Shown in pieces: positions 1-8,443 of a DNA stretch of 64,000 nt. Both the position numbers and the translations under genes were made by a program. Origin of the DNA: Hyphomonas jannaschiana VP2. Its GTDB lineage: Bacteria; Pseudomonadota; Alphaproteobacteria; Caulobacterales; Hyphomonadaceae. How positions within the stretch are numbered: the first letter of the stretch is position 1; every line of letters starts with the position of its first letter. The notes below the pieces were generated by a model. It was not told where the DNA came from, made no database searches, and worked only from the letters and a program-made list of their open reading frames with translations. The stretch spans positions 1 through 64,000 of the forward strand of contig NZ_ARYJ01000010.1 in the NCBI RefSeq assembly GCF_000685215.1, written 5' to 3'.

Positions 1-314
1 TCTGGTCAGCATCGAATGGATGCCGGGGCAGAAGAAAGCGCGGAGGCATCTGCTGCCCGCCGCGTACTCTAGCGACCGTCTCACCGCTGCGTGCGATGGC
101 CGGGCCGCCATGCCCGAACATCTCCGCACGCTGCCCCTCATCCCCAAACCCTTGTTCGGGCGAACGCAGGGCGTTCGCTTTTCCTCACAAGCCCCAGGGA
201 GAAAGGGCTCACACCTGCCCCTGCCGGAAACCTGAAGTCAGCCCTGACCCCGAAAACTCACCCCAAACACCAAGCGCCTTCACGGGCGTCGTTGGTGCTG
301 CAGCAGACCTTTAC
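1..314. other. Left edge region without an assignable gene
   Basis: No reading frame here shows a recognisable protein. A plus-strand frame open from the window edge stops with TAG at 70-72 and could be the last 23 codons of a gene outside the window, but other frames are also open across the edge, so I do not assign it. A terminator-like hairpin at 160-182 supports the end of a plus-strand gene somewhere to the left. The remaining ~130 bases before the kinase stop codon hold nothing I can name. Confidence 0.4.
160..182 (+). terminator. Rho-independent terminator (candidate)
   Basis: Perfect 8-bp stem GCGAACGC/GCGTTCGC with a 3-nt loop (AGG), followed directly by TTTT at 179-182 on the plus strand. 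It would end a transcript entering from the left of the window. Confidence 0.55.
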
Positions 315-1313
315 TCAGGCAAAGATGCCCGCTGCTTCGGCCAGAACCTTGTAGGACACGGCCGGACGCGGGCCGAAATGGCTGATCACTTCCGCAGCCG
401 CGATATGGCCGAGGCGTGCGCAGGTCACCAATGGCAGGCCGCGCGACATGCCGAACAGGAAGCCCGCAGCGTACTGGTCGCCTGCCCCGGTCGTGTCGAC
501 AACTTCCTTCACCGGAACTGCCTCAACCACAATCGGCTCACCATCGCCCAGGACGACCGAGCCCTTTTCGCTCCGGGTCACCGCAGCAACCGCCGTATCG
601 GCCTGCAGGGAAGCCATCGCGCTGTCGAAATCATCGGTCTCGTAAAGGGCAAGCAGCTCTTCTTCATTGGCGAAAAGAATGTCGACATTGTTGCGGACCA
701 GCTGGAGGAAGCTCGGCCGGTGGCGGTCGACGCAGAACCGGTCGGAGAGGGTCAGCGCAACCTTGCGTCCGGCAGAGCGGGCAATCTCGGCGGCGTGGAT
801 GAAGGCTTCCTTGGCGTCGTCCTTGTCGAACAGATAGCCTTCCAGATACAGGATGCCGCCGCCTTTCACGACCTCCACATCGACATCCTCCTTCGAGAAC
901 ATCACCGATGCGCCGAGGAAGGTGTTCATGGAGCGGTGGCCGTCTTCGGTCACGAAGATGATGCTGCGGGCAGTGGCGGGGCCGTCTGTCAGCGGCGGCG
1001 TCGGAAACGGCACGCCGCCGGCTTCCATCTCGCGTTTGAACTGGGCGCCAAGTTCGTCATCGGCGACCTTGCCGATATAAGCAGCCGATGCCCCGAAACT
1101 GGCAAGGCCGGCAATCGTGTTGGCGCCGCTTCCACCTGATGTGAAGAGCGGTTCACGGGCGACCTTGGTCAGCTCGTGCGCCCGCGGTTCCTCGATCAAG
1201 TTCATGGCATTCTTGTGGATGCCCCACTCCGCCAGGAAGGCATCATCCGCCCGCGACAGCACATCCACGATCGCATTGCCGAGGCCCACCACATCGAAAC
1301 GCACATCTGCCAT
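315..1313 (-). CDS. PfkB-family carbohydrate/nucleoside kinase, adenosine-kinase-like
   Basis: A 332-residue ribokinase/PfkB fold protein that likely phosphorylates a sugar or nucleoside with ATP in the cytosol. The N-terminal substrate-side signature (GLGNAIVD, then SGGSGANTIAG with a Gly-Gly pair) and the C-terminal PfkB signature DTTGAGDQYAAGF, holding the catalytic Asp and the anion-hole GAGD, are both present. Alphaproteobacterial homologues are usually annotated as adenosine kinase; the substrate cannot be read from the sequence. The ATG at 1313 was chosen because a GGGAG ribosome site lies about 8 nt upstream and the family normally begins near VGLGNA. It is divergent from the ATP-grasp gene, with 80 bp between the starts. 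Confidence 0.9.
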   Translation of the reverse strand: MADVRFDVVGLGNAIVDVLSRADDAFLAEWGIHKNAMNLIEEPRAHELTKVAREPLFTSGGSGANTIAGLASFGASAAYIGKVADDELGAQFKREMEAGGVPFPTPPLTDGPATARSIIFVTEDGHRSMNTFLGASVMFSKEDVDVEVVKGGGILYLEGYLFDKDDAKEAFIHAAEIARSAGRKVALTLSDRFCVDRHRPSFLQLVRNNVDILFANEEELLALYETDDFDSAMASLQADTAVAAVTRSEKGSVVLGDGEPIVVEAVPVKEVVDTTGAGDQYAAGFLFGMSRGLPLVTCARLGHIAAAEVISHFGPRPAVSYKVLAEAAGIFA

Positions 1314-1393
1314 TCGAGATCTCCCGCTGAAAACCGGGCAATTGCCAGAGCCCGCCGCTGGACGCAACTGGCAGGCATGCTAAAGGCCGCTGC

Positions 1394-2275
1394 ATGAAAA
1401 TCGCCTATCTTGCCTGCCCGGTGACCCTTCCCGGCACTCCCAACCGCCGCGAAGACGCGTTCGAGCACGATTACATGATGGACGCCCTGCGCCCGGCCTT
1501 TGCCGCACAGGGCCTGACCATCGAGGACGTCTCCTGGGACGATCCGGCGGCCGACTGGGCGAGCTATGGCGCGGTCATTATCGGCACGACGTGGGATTAC
1601 TGGGACCGGCAGGAGGAATTCCTCACAACGCTGGACCGGATCGGGGCCGCCACGCGCCTCTACAATCCGCCCGGCCTCGTGCGCTGGAACATCCACAAGA
1701 CCTATCTGCGGGACCTGGAAGCCCGCGGCGCGCGGATCATTCCGACCCTCTGGCTGGACAAGGCAGATGAGGCGAGCGCGGCAGCGGCCTTTGACACGCT
1801 CGGCTCAGACGATCTGGTTTTCAAGCGCCAGGTCGGCGCCGGCGCGGACGGCCAGCACCGCCTGAAGCAGGGCGACGCCATCCCGGACATGCCTCACCCG
1901 ATGATGGTGCAGCCCTTCCTTCCCGCCATTCAGAACGAGGGCGAGTACAGCTTCATCTTCATTGGCGGAGATTTCTGCCACGCGCTGGTCAAGCGGGCCG
2001 TGCCCGGAGACTATCGCATCCAGTCGAAATATGGCGGCAAGGAAACGCCGGTCGATCCTCCGGCCAACGACCTTGCAGATGCCTCCGCCATCATCGCCAT
2101 GCTGGACGAAGCCCCGCTCTATGCCCGTGTCGACATGGTGCGCGGCGAGGATGGCCGGCTGGTCCTGATGGAGCTGGAAGTGATCGAGCCGTATCTCTAC
2201 CCGGTCGAAGGGCCGCGCCTCGGCGAGATGATCGCCGAGGCCGTGAAGAAACGTCTGGAGCGGGCGCCCGCCTAG
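1394..2275 (+). CDS. ATP-grasp domain protein (RimK/DcsG-like ligase)
   Basis: A 293-residue soluble protein with an ATP-grasp ligase layout: a Rossmann-like N-terminal half (starting MKIAYLACP), a central ATP-binding lysine strand (LVFKRQVGAGADG) and a C-terminal metal-binding strand (LMELEVIEPYLY). Proteins of this type join a carboxylate to an amine through an acyl phosphate; related sequences resemble the cyclo-ligase DcsG and RimK-like enzymes. The substrate is unknown. It shares its last four bases with the convergent DUF481 gene: the tetranucleotide CTAG at 2272-2275 supplies TAG on both strands. Confidence 0.8.
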   Translation: MKIAYLACPVTLPGTPNRREDAFEHDYMMDALRPAFAAQGLTIEDVSWDDPAADWASYGAVIIGTTWDYWDRQEEFLTTLDRIGAATRLYNPPGLVRWNIHKTYLRDLEARGARIIPTLWLDKADEASAAAAFDTLGSDDLVFKRQVGAGADGQHRLKQGDAIPDMPHPMMVQPFLPAIQNEGEYSFIFIGGDFCHALVKRAVPGDYRIQSKYGGKETPVDPPANDLADASAIIAMLDEAPLYARVDMVRGEDGRLVLMELEVIEPYLYPVEGPRLGEMIAEAVKKRLERAPA

Positions 2276-3042
2276 TGCGCGCCGAATTTGTAGACGACGC
2301 CGATTTTCGTCGCCGTATCGGTCGACTCGAACCCGTCCGGCGGATTGGTGTCGTAACGCGTATCGAACCCAAAGCGGGCCGACAGCGAGCCATTGATCTG
2401 CGCCGTCAGCGCGAGGCCATTGGAGATCTGTGTCGATTCCGACGCGTAAAGAATATCGGTATTGTTTGACAGCTCGACCTTGTCGTTCAGCGCCCAGGCA
2501 AATTTCGACTTGCCGACAAAGCCGATGGAGGTCTCGGTCTCTGCCGGGATGATCAGGGGATTACCGAGATCATCCACTGTCACAACGCGCTTTACTTCGT
2601 CGATCTTCACACCCGGACCGCCGCGGATAACCCAGGTCACCGGGTCCAGCCCGAGGAAGCGATACCCGAGACCGCCACCGACGAAGGAACGGCTATCAAA
2701 GCCGGTAAACTGGTCAACCTCATAGGATGCGCGGGCAAACGAAAAGACGCGGTCACTGATCGTGTAGTCGATATTGGCGCCGAGAAAGGCGCGGTTGCGG
2801 CTCTCCACCCCGTCCTGCTCGCCATAATCGACCTGCCCCTGAAAGCCATAGTCCCATTTGCCGGTGATATGATCGACGTCGAATGTCAGCCCCACATCGC
2901 GCGTGTCGGTGTTCCCGCTCGTCATGCCGGCATTCAGCGCGCCTTCGCCCGACCAGCCATCCACACGCTCTTCATCCGCATGCGCGGCCAGAGCAAACCC
3001 CGAGAGAGCGGCGCCCAGAGCCGCACAGACAATATACTTCAT
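2272..3042 (-). CDS. DUF481 outer-membrane beta-barrel protein
   Basis: A 256-residue exported protein. The N-terminus (MKYIVCAALGAALSGFALA, cleavage probably after AHA) is a Sec signal peptide. The mature part starts with a Gly/Asn/Thr-rich segment (GALNAGMTSGNTDTRD) typical of DUF481/YdiY-like barrels, then alternating aromatic and polar strands, ending in KFGAH. Its function is unknown; the family is presumed to sit in the outer membrane. The start at 3042 is the only one placing a signal peptide at the N-terminus. It converges on the ATP-grasp gene with a 4-nt stop overlap. Confidence 0.85.
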   Translation of the reverse strand: MKYIVCAALGAALSGFALAAHADEERVDGWSGEGALNAGMTSGNTDTRDVGLTFDVDHITGKWDYGFQGQVDYGEQDGVESRNRAFLGANIDYTISDRVFSFARASYEVDQFTGFDSRSFVGGGLGYRFLGLDPVTWVIRGGPGVKIDEVKRVVTVDDLGNPLIIPAETETSIGFVGKSKFAWALNDKVELSNNTDILYASESTQISNGLALTAQINGSLSARFGFDTRYDTNPPDGFESTDTATKIGVVYKFGAH

Positions 3043-3181
3043 CGACACATCCCTTATTACGTCGTTCGCTCTCCCCGCCCGGCGTGACGCAAGATTAGCG
3101 AAAATGAGGCGAACTGGAGGCCGCTGATTCGCATGGCCTCTCCACCCCTTTGAGCATCTCATTCTGATGTAAATGCGCACT

Positions 3182-3218
3182 TAAAAAGAAAGTCATCCGA
3201 CACCTCCGTGGCCGGATG
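3182..3218 (-). terminator. Candidate terminator after nth
   Basis: On the minus strand a 6-bp stem CATCCG/CGGATG (3213-3218 with 3194-3199) with a 13-nt loop is followed by a T-rich tract at 3182-3193. It lies 65 bp past the nth stop and upstream of the DUF481 gene. The long loop and short stem make it only a moderate candidate. Confidence 0.35.
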
Positions 3219-3282
3219 TATTCTGCAGCACAGCCAGCAATGCGCGGGTCAGCCGCCGTCATGGGTGTCGGAGGCGATGTTG

Positions 3283-4029
3283 TTACTTCTTCTTTTTCGG
3301 CGCCTTGGGGCCGAGCGCAGAAACGCTGGCCGGGTCTGGTGTTTTCGGCGTGTACTTGCACCACTCCGCAATGACGCACCGCCAGCATTCCGGCGTCCGC
3401 GCCTTGCAGACATACCGGCCATGAAGGATCAGCCAGTGGTGCGCACCCTTCTTCCATTCCGGCGGGGTGACACGTTCAAGGCTTGCCTCGACCTCATCCG
3501 GCGTCTTGCCCGGGGCCAGGCCCGTTCGGTTCGAAACGCGGAAGATGTGTGTATCGACCGCTATGGTCGGTTCGCCAAAGACCTCATTCATCACGACATT
3601 CGCCGTCTTGCGCCCGACACCCGGCAGGGTCGTCAGTTCTTCCCGTGTACGGGGCACCTTCCCGTCAAAATCGTCGAGGATTTTCTGGCTGAGGGCGATG
3701 ACGTTCTTGGCCTTGTTCCGCCAGAGACCGATCGTCTTGATGTGCTCAGCAACACCTTCCTCGCCCAGCGCCAGCATCTTTTCGGGCGTATCGGCTATTG
3801 CGAACAGTTTCCGCGTTGCCTTGTTCACGCCGACATCGGTCGCCTGCGCCGAGAGCGCCACAGCCACCAGAAGCGTGAAAGGATCCGAATATTCCAGCTC
3901 GGTCTTCGGGTCCGGCCGGTCATGCGCCAGGGCGGCGAAGATTTTCTCTGTCTTCTCCGGCCCGAGCGTGCGCGGCGCCCGCTTTTTTGCTGGCTTACGG
4001 GCGGGTTTCTTCTGCGTCGATTCGGTCAT
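3283..4029 (-). CDS. nth: Endonuclease III
   Basis: DNA glycosylase/AP lyase that removes oxidised pyrimidines in base excision repair. The helix-hairpin-helix LPGVGRKTA (135-143) carries the catalytic Lys141; the catalytic Asp159 lies in AVDTHIF. The [4Fe-4S] loop C208-x6-C215-x2-C218-x5-C224 is complete. Length (248 aa) is slightly above E. coli Nth because of basic tails at both ends: the first 20 residues are Lys/Arg/Pro-rich and the protein ends in four lysines. It is divergent from the DUF2244 gene, a common neighbour in alphaproteobacteria. Confidence 0.97.
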   Translation of the reverse strand: MTESTQKKPARKPAKKRAPRTLGPEKTEKIFAALAHDRPDPKTELEYSDPFTLLVAVALSAQATDVGVNKATRKLFAIADTPEKMLALGEEGVAEHIKTIGLWRNKAKNVIALSQKILDDFDGKVPRTREELTTLPGVGRKTANVVMNEVFGEPTIAVDTHIFRVSNRTGLAPGKTPDEVEASLERVTPPEWKKGAHHWLILHGRYVCKARTPECWRCVIAEWCKYTPKTPDPASVSALGPKAPKKKK

Positions 4030-4078
4030 GCAATTTGTCTGTCAGGCCGCTTCCGGTGGGGCAAGAGCGTGATAAGTA

Positions 4079-4576
4079 ATGTTCCTGATGCCTGACACAG
4101 ATGAGATCATCTATTTTGATGCGCTTCTGACGCCAAACCGCTCCTTGTCGGAACGCGGCTTCGCGATTGTCATGGCCATCGTCGGCGCGGTCAGCTTCCT
4201 GACAGGCATGGCTTTTCTGTCCATGGGCGCCATTCCGGTAATCGGCTTTTTTGGCCTGGATGCCCTCGCCATCTGGTTCGCTTTCCGCTGGTCTTTCCGC
4301 AAACAGCGCGAAGAGACGCGAATCCGCATCACCGCCAGCAGTGTCGACATGATGCACCGCAAAGCCAATGGCACGGAAAAACGCGTCAGCGTGCCGGCCG
4401 GATTTGCCCGTGTTGAGCTCGACGAACCCCTCCGGCCTGATTCGTCGCTGCGCATCGAACATGGCCGCACGGGCTGGGTCATCGGGCGCTTTCTGACGGT
4501 GCCGGAACGCAAATCCCTCGCCGACGCCATGCGAACGGCGCTCCACAGGGCGCGGCTTGAACGCCACATCGCATAA
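4079..4576 (+). CDS. DUF2244 membrane protein
   Basis: A 165-residue protein with two closely spaced hydrophobic helices (about residues 28-50 and 54-72, containing AIVMAIVGAVSFLTGMAF and IPVIGFFGLDALAIWFAF) followed by a soluble C-terminal half. This matches the DUF2244 family of small inner-membrane proteins of unknown function. An alternative start is the Met at 4088; neither has a strong ribosome site. It is divergent from nth (49 bp apart) and ends in a terminator. Confidence 0.8.
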   Translation: MFLMPDTDEIIYFDALLTPNRSLSERGFAIVMAIVGAVSFLTGMAFLSMGAIPVIGFFGLDALAIWFAFRWSFRKQREETRIRITASSVDMMHRKANGTEKRVSVPAGFARVELDEPLRPDSSLRIEHGRTGWVIGRFLTVPERKSLADAMRTALHRARLERHIA

Positions 4577-4605
4577 AAAAATGACGCAAGCGTCATGGTT
4601 TTTTT
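4575..4605 (+). terminator. A-/T-flanked terminator hairpin
   Basis: The palindrome ATGACGCAAGCGTCAT (4581-4596; 6-bp stem with CAAG loop) is flanked by A7 on the left, overlapping the DUF2244 stop codon, and T7 at 4599-4605. It should end the DUF2244 transcript and insulate the P450 gene. Confidence 0.65.
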
Positions 4606-4678
4606 AAATCGACCATGATATACACGTCTCAAGCGAGCAGACCGGTGCCTAGGGAGACCGGCATAAGGAGGATATAAT

Positions 4679-6013
4679 ATGGCTGCCGATACAGTTCATT
4701 CCATCGACCATCCGGCCGTTGAAAGGCCGAAAGTTTCCGATCGTGAGCCCCTTCACGAAGGCTATCTCCGCGTAGGCGAGGAAGTGCCCCCGGCCTCCAG
4801 TCTGGATATGAAAACCCTCGACGTCGTCGACGGTGAAATCTGGCGCCAGAACAAGATGTGGGACCGCTTCGACCGGCTGCGCAAGGAAGACCCGGTTCAC
4901 TACACGCCGGATTCCTTCGTCGGCCCTTATTGGTCGGTTACCAAGTACGAAGACATCATGGCGGTCGACACCGACCACAAGCGCTTCTCTTCCAGCTGGG
5001 AGCATGGCGGCATCACGCTCGGCGAACCGCTGGAAGACTTCGAGATGCCGATGTTCATCGCCATGGATGAGCCGCGTCACTCCGAACAGCGCAAGACCGT
5101 TCAGCCGGCTGTCGCGCCGAACATGCTGAAAGAGTATGAGCCGCTGATCCGTTCGCGGACCCAGGGCCTGCTGGACAGCCTGCCGGTCGGCGAGCCGTTC
5201 GACTGGGTCGACACGGTGTCCATCGAGCTGACCACGATGATGCTCGCCACCCTGTTCGACTTCCCGTTCGAAAACCGCCGCCAGCTGACCCGCTGGTCCG
5301 ATGTCGTCACCAACATGCACAATCCGGACATCTGCCCGGGCGGTGAAGAACAGTGGCGCCGCGAAATGATGGAATGCCTGACCACGTTCATGCAGATCTT
5401 CCAGGAACGGCAGGCAATCCCGCAGAAAAGCGACCTGATGAGCCTGCTCGCCCACGGCGAGAAGACAAAGAACATGACGCCGATGGAACTGCTCGGCAAC
5501 GTGATCCTGCTCATCGTCGGCGGCAACGACACGACCCGGAACACGATGACGGCCTCTGTCTGGGCTCTCAACAAGTATCCGGAACAGTTCGAGAAGCTGA
5601 AAAGCGACCTGTCGCTGATCCCGAACATGGTGTCAGAAACCATCCGCTGGCAGACCCCGCTGGCGTTCATGCGCCGGACGGCTCTCGAAGATGTCCAGCT
5701 GCGCGACAAGCTCATCAAGAAAGGTGATCAGGTCGCCATGTGGTACATCTCGGGCAACCGGGATGAGGACTTCTGGGACAAGCCGAATGATTACATCATC
5801 GACCGTGCAGATGCCCGCCGTCACCTTTCCTTCGGCTTCGGCATTCACCGCTGCGTCGGCAACCGTCTGGGCGAGCTGCAGCTGCAGATCCTCTGGCAGG
5901 AACTGATGGAGCGTTTTGAGCACATCGAGGTTCTGGCTGAGCCGTCCTACACCTCGGGCGCCTTCGTCCACGGTTACACCTGGATGCCGGTGATCCTGCA
6001 CCCGAAAAAATAG
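4679..6013 (+). CDS. Cytochrome P450, CYP153-type alkane hydroxylase
   Basis: A 444-residue soluble bacterial P450. The I-helix oxygen motif GGNDTT (281-286), the ExxR pair E320/R323 and the heme-thiolate loop FGFGIHRCVGNR with Cys392 are all intact. Long segments (GPYWSVTKY, MFIAMDEPRH, FDWVDTVSIELTT, LATLFDFPFE) match the CYP153 family, which performs terminal hydroxylation of medium-chain alkanes and fatty-chain substrates. CYP153 enzymes need a ferredoxin and ferredoxin reductase; neither gene is adjacent, so partners must be elsewhere. A strong AAGGAGG at 4665-4671 sets the start. The gene stands alone between two hairpins. Family assignment rests on sequence memory, substrate on family knowledge. 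Confidence 0.92.
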   Translation: MAADTVHSIDHPAVERPKVSDREPLHEGYLRVGEEVPPASSLDMKTLDVVDGEIWRQNKMWDRFDRLRKEDPVHYTPDSFVGPYWSVTKYEDIMAVDTDHKRFSSSWEHGGITLGEPLEDFEMPMFIAMDEPRHSEQRKTVQPAVAPNMLKEYEPLIRSRTQGLLDSLPVGEPFDWVDTVSIELTTMMLATLFDFPFENRRQLTRWSDVVTNMHNPDICPGGEEQWRREMMECLTTFMQIFQERQAIPQKSDLMSLLAHGEKTKNMTPMELLGNVILLIVGGNDTTRNTMTASVWALNKYPEQFEKLKSDLSLIPNMVSETIRWQTPLAFMRRTALEDVQLRDKLIKKGDQVAMWYISGNRDEDFWDKPNDYIIDRADARRHLSFGFGIHRCVGNRLGELQLQILWQELMERFEHIEVLAEPSYTSGAFVHGYTWMPVILHPKK

Positions 6014-6058
6014 TCCCGGATCAGAAGCCTGTTGGCTGACCCGGCGATAAGCCGTTAG

Positions 6059-6089
6059 ACCTCCCGTCAGATCCTGACGGGAGGTTTTT
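6059..6089 (+). terminator. 12-bp hairpin with T-tract; 3' arm contains the next gene's ribosome-binding site
   Basis: ACCTCCCGTCAG (6059-6070) and CTGACGGGAGGT (6074-6085) form a perfect 12-bp stem with a 3-nt loop, followed by T's to 6089. It has the form of an intrinsic terminator for the P450 gene. The 3' arm contains GGGAGG (6079-6084), the evident Shine-Dalgarno of the nitroreductase ATG at 6091. The element may therefore act both as a terminator and as a translation lock. Confidence 0.75.
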
Positions 6090-6090
6090 C

Positions 6091-6762
6091 ATGGACGTTT
6101 CCAAAGCAGTCGACCAGCGCATCTCGACCCGGGCCTTCCTGCCCGACCCGCTCCCTGAAGCCGAAGTCCGCGAGTGGCTGACCCAGGCTCAGCGCGCACC
6201 GTCCGGCGGCAACGTCCAGCCCTGGCGCACGATCGCCGTCACCGGACAGGCAAAGGACGATGTCATCGCCATGGCCGCGCCGATCCTTGCGGCTGACCCG
6301 CGCGGCCAGAAGACCGACCGACCGATCTACCCAAAGGACCTGTGGGAGCCCTATGAAGCGCGCAGACGCCGCGTCGGGGAGATGATGTACGAGGCTCTCG
6401 GCATCCCGCGGGAAGACCGGGCTGCGCGCCTCGCCTGGTTCTCCAACAATTTCCGCTTCTTCGGTGCCCCGCTGGCCCTCTTCCTCGTGATCGACGAGCG
6501 CATGGGGCACGGACAATGGGGCCATGCCGGCATGTACCTGCAGACCCTCGCCCTGCTGGCAGAAGAGCGCGGCTGGGGCACCTGCTTCCAGGAATGCTGG
6601 GGCGTGCTGCGCCCTGCCCTGAAAGAGCATTTCAATCTCGCTCCGACCGAAATGATCTGGTGCGGCGTCGCCGTCGGTAAGCCCGACGCGGCTCATCCCG
6701 TAAACTCGCTGCGCGCTGAACGCGCCGACATCGACGAAATCGCGGAATTCCACGGTTTCTAG
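6091..6762 (+). CDS. Nitroreductase-family FMN oxidoreductase
   Basis: A 223-residue protein with the nitroreductase fold. The N-terminal RISTRAFLPDPLPEA and QRAPSGGNVQPW segments are the usual FMN phosphate-binding region, and the C-terminal part has GWGTCFQECW near the flavin. Such enzymes reduce nitro groups, quinones or enones with NAD(P)H in the cytosol; the substrate is unknown. The start ATG lies one base after the T-tract of the preceding hairpin, which buries its ribosome site. The gene ends 43 bp before the DUF1287 gene on the same strand. Confidence 0.88.
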   Translation: MDVSKAVDQRISTRAFLPDPLPEAEVREWLTQAQRAPSGGNVQPWRTIAVTGQAKDDVIAMAAPILAADPRGQKTDRPIYPKDLWEPYEARRRRVGEMMYEALGIPREDRAARLAWFSNNFRFFGAPLALFLVIDERMGHGQWGHAGMYLQTLALLAEERGWGTCFQECWGVLRPALKEHFNLAPTEMIWCGVAVGKPDAAHPVNSLRAERADIDEIAEFHGF

Positions 6763-6805
6763 ATTCCGCCGCATTCCTGCCGGAACTGAGTGATCTGATC
6801 GGTGC

Positions 6806-7408
6806 ATGCAGACGCGCCGATCCATGCTTGCATCCACGTTGGCGCTTCCGCTCCTGCCGAAGACATTTGGCGAGCGGCCGCTCCCTTTCCCCGTGCGGCT
6901 TTCAAAGGCCGCCCGCGACCAGATCGGCGTGACCCGAAGTTATGACGGCGCCTATGTCCGCCTCGATTACCCAATGGGCGATGTCGACCGCTCAACCGGC
7001 GTCTGTACCGACGTCATTATTCGCGCCTATCGGGACGCATTTGATGTTGACCTGCAGAAGCTCGTTCATGAGGACATGAAAACGGCGTTTGCGGACTATC
7101 CCAAAATCTGGGGCCTCAGACGGCCGGACCGGAATATCGATCATCGCCGTGTCCCGAACCTTGAGAGATTCTTCGAAAGGCACGGCGCCGATTTGCCTCT
7201 GCCTGCTTCGCTCGACGGCTGGGAGCCGGGTGATCTGTACACGATGCGCCTTGGTGGACGCCTGCCGCATATTGGCATCGTCTCAAACAGACTGACGCCT
7301 GCCGGTCACCCTTACGTAATCCACAATATTGGGGCTGGCACGCAGGAGGAAGACATCCTCGGCAAGTTCCAGGATGAGCGACGCTTCCGTTACGAAGTCA
7401 GCATATGA
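6806..7408 (+). CDS. DUF1287 protein, probably periplasmic
   Basis: A 200-residue protein with a short hydrophobic N-terminus preceded by arginines (MQTRRSMLASTLALPLLP), suggesting export. The body carries the DUF1287 signature: GVCTDVIIRAYR with a Cys, MKTAFADYPKIWGL, and LPHIGIVS with a His. This Cys/His arrangement resembles NlpC/P60-like papain-fold amidases, so a cell-wall role is possible but not shown. Its TGA stop directly abuts the scpB stop on the other strand. Confidence 0.78.
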   Translation: MQTRRSMLASTLALPLLPKTFGERPLPFPVRLSKAARDQIGVTRSYDGAYVRLDYPMGDVDRSTGVCTDVIIRAYRDAFDVDLQKLVHEDMKTAFADYPKIWGLRRPDRNIDHRRVPNLERFFERHGADLPLPASLDGWEPGDLYTMRLGGRLPHIGIVSNRLTPAGHPYVIHNIGAGTQEEDILGKFQDERRFRYEVSI

Positions 7409-8443
7409 CTATTCGTCGTCGCGCCACTTAGAAATGGGTTGCTCTGGTGTCCGCTCTTCCTTGCGCAGCCGCATCACGGCTGCCTTGATGTCATCCCGGT
7501 CGAACTCGTCTTCATCCTCGGCAGAACGGACAGGCGCGCGCGTGTAGGCAAACACGCTGATGCCCTCGTCGTCATCACCGTCTTCAGCGTCTTCGTCAGC
7601 CTCAATGGCTTCAGATACCTCCGGAGCGGTTTCCGCAGCTTCAGCATCATCCGGTTCAGTGTCTACAGCGACGTCTTCGTCGTCCATGAAGTCTGTCACG
7701 AAAGACTCGATCTCTTCGGTTTCGCCGCCCGCATCGACCAGTAGCTCTTCTTCGCTCAGCGCTTCCTCATCCGGCATCTGGAAGCCATCCGGGATAACGT
7801 CCGACAAAAGACCTTCAGCCTCGAGATCGGCCTTGCCCGGCAATGTGCTGAGGCTCTCGAGTCCGAAATGCTCGAGGAAGGCATCTGTCGTACCATAGGT
7901 CAGAGGCTGGCCCGGAGTTTTACGGCGGCCCTTGATCTTGATCCAACCGGTCTCCATCAGTGTGTCGATAACCGCCTTGGAGACCGCAACACCGCGCACG
8001 GCTTCGATTTCAGCCCGCGTCACGGGTTGGCCATAGGCGATAATTGCCAGGGTTTCGAGTGCGGCCTGACTCAGCTTCTTCTGGACCTGACGCTCTTCAA
8101 CAAACAGGTAGGACAAGTCCTGCGCGGTCTGGAACCGCCACTTGCCCGCCACTTCGACAAGGTTCACGCCGCGATTTACATAGAGCAACCGCAGGGTCAT
8201 CAGCACTTCAGCCGCTTCCACGCCGTGCGGCAGGATTTCCGCAATCTGCATGGCAGACATGGGCTCACCGGCGGCGAACAGGACAGCTTCAGCCCGGCGG
8301 ACGCCTTCGGCGAGCGCCTCGCTCATGTCCTCGTGCAGCGACTCTTCAGACCGTCGGAATGCCAGAGCGAGCTGCGTGACCGCGCTCGGCTTATTCTCGG
8401 CTGGCGTTTCGTCGTTCATTTCAATCTTCTCAAACATCTGCAT
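7409..8443 (-). CDS. scpB: Segregation and condensation protein B
   Basis: Kleisin-interacting winged-helix subunit of the SMC-ScpAB condensin that compacts and segregates the chromosome. The conserved core (GVRRAEAVLFAAGEPMS through ALETLAIIAYGQPVTRAEIE and YGTTDAFLEHFGLE) spans roughly residues 40-205. Beyond it is an unusually long acidic tail of about 130 residues rich in Asp/Glu, ending in a basic-acidic DIKAAVMRLRKEE segment. The start at 8443 is set by AAGGGG seven bases upstream and overlaps scpA by 14 nt. The usual tatABC genes do not follow. Confidence 0.92.
   Translation of the reverse strand: MQMFEKIEMNDETPAENKPSAVTQLALAFRRSEESLHEDMSEALAEGVRRAEAVLFAAGEPMSAMQIAEILPHGVEAAEVLMTLRLLYVNRGVNLVEVAGKWRFQTAQDLSYLFVEERQVQKKLSQAALETLAIIAYGQPVTRAEIEAVRGVAVSKAVIDTLMETGWIKIKGRRKTPGQPLTYGTTDAFLEHFGLESLSTLPGKADLEAEGLLSDVIPDGFQMPDEEALSEEELLVDAGGETEEIESFVTDFMDDEDVAVDTEPDDAEAAETAPEVSEAIEADEDAEDGDDDEGISVFAYTRAPVRSAEDEDEFDRDDIKAAVMRLRKEERTPEQPISKWRDDE

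Noticed and set aside
96-1139. Plus-strand open frame of 347 codons opposite the kinase gene
   Set aside because: It is the antisense shadow of a clear PfkB-family gene; its translation matches no family and it crosses a terminator hairpin.
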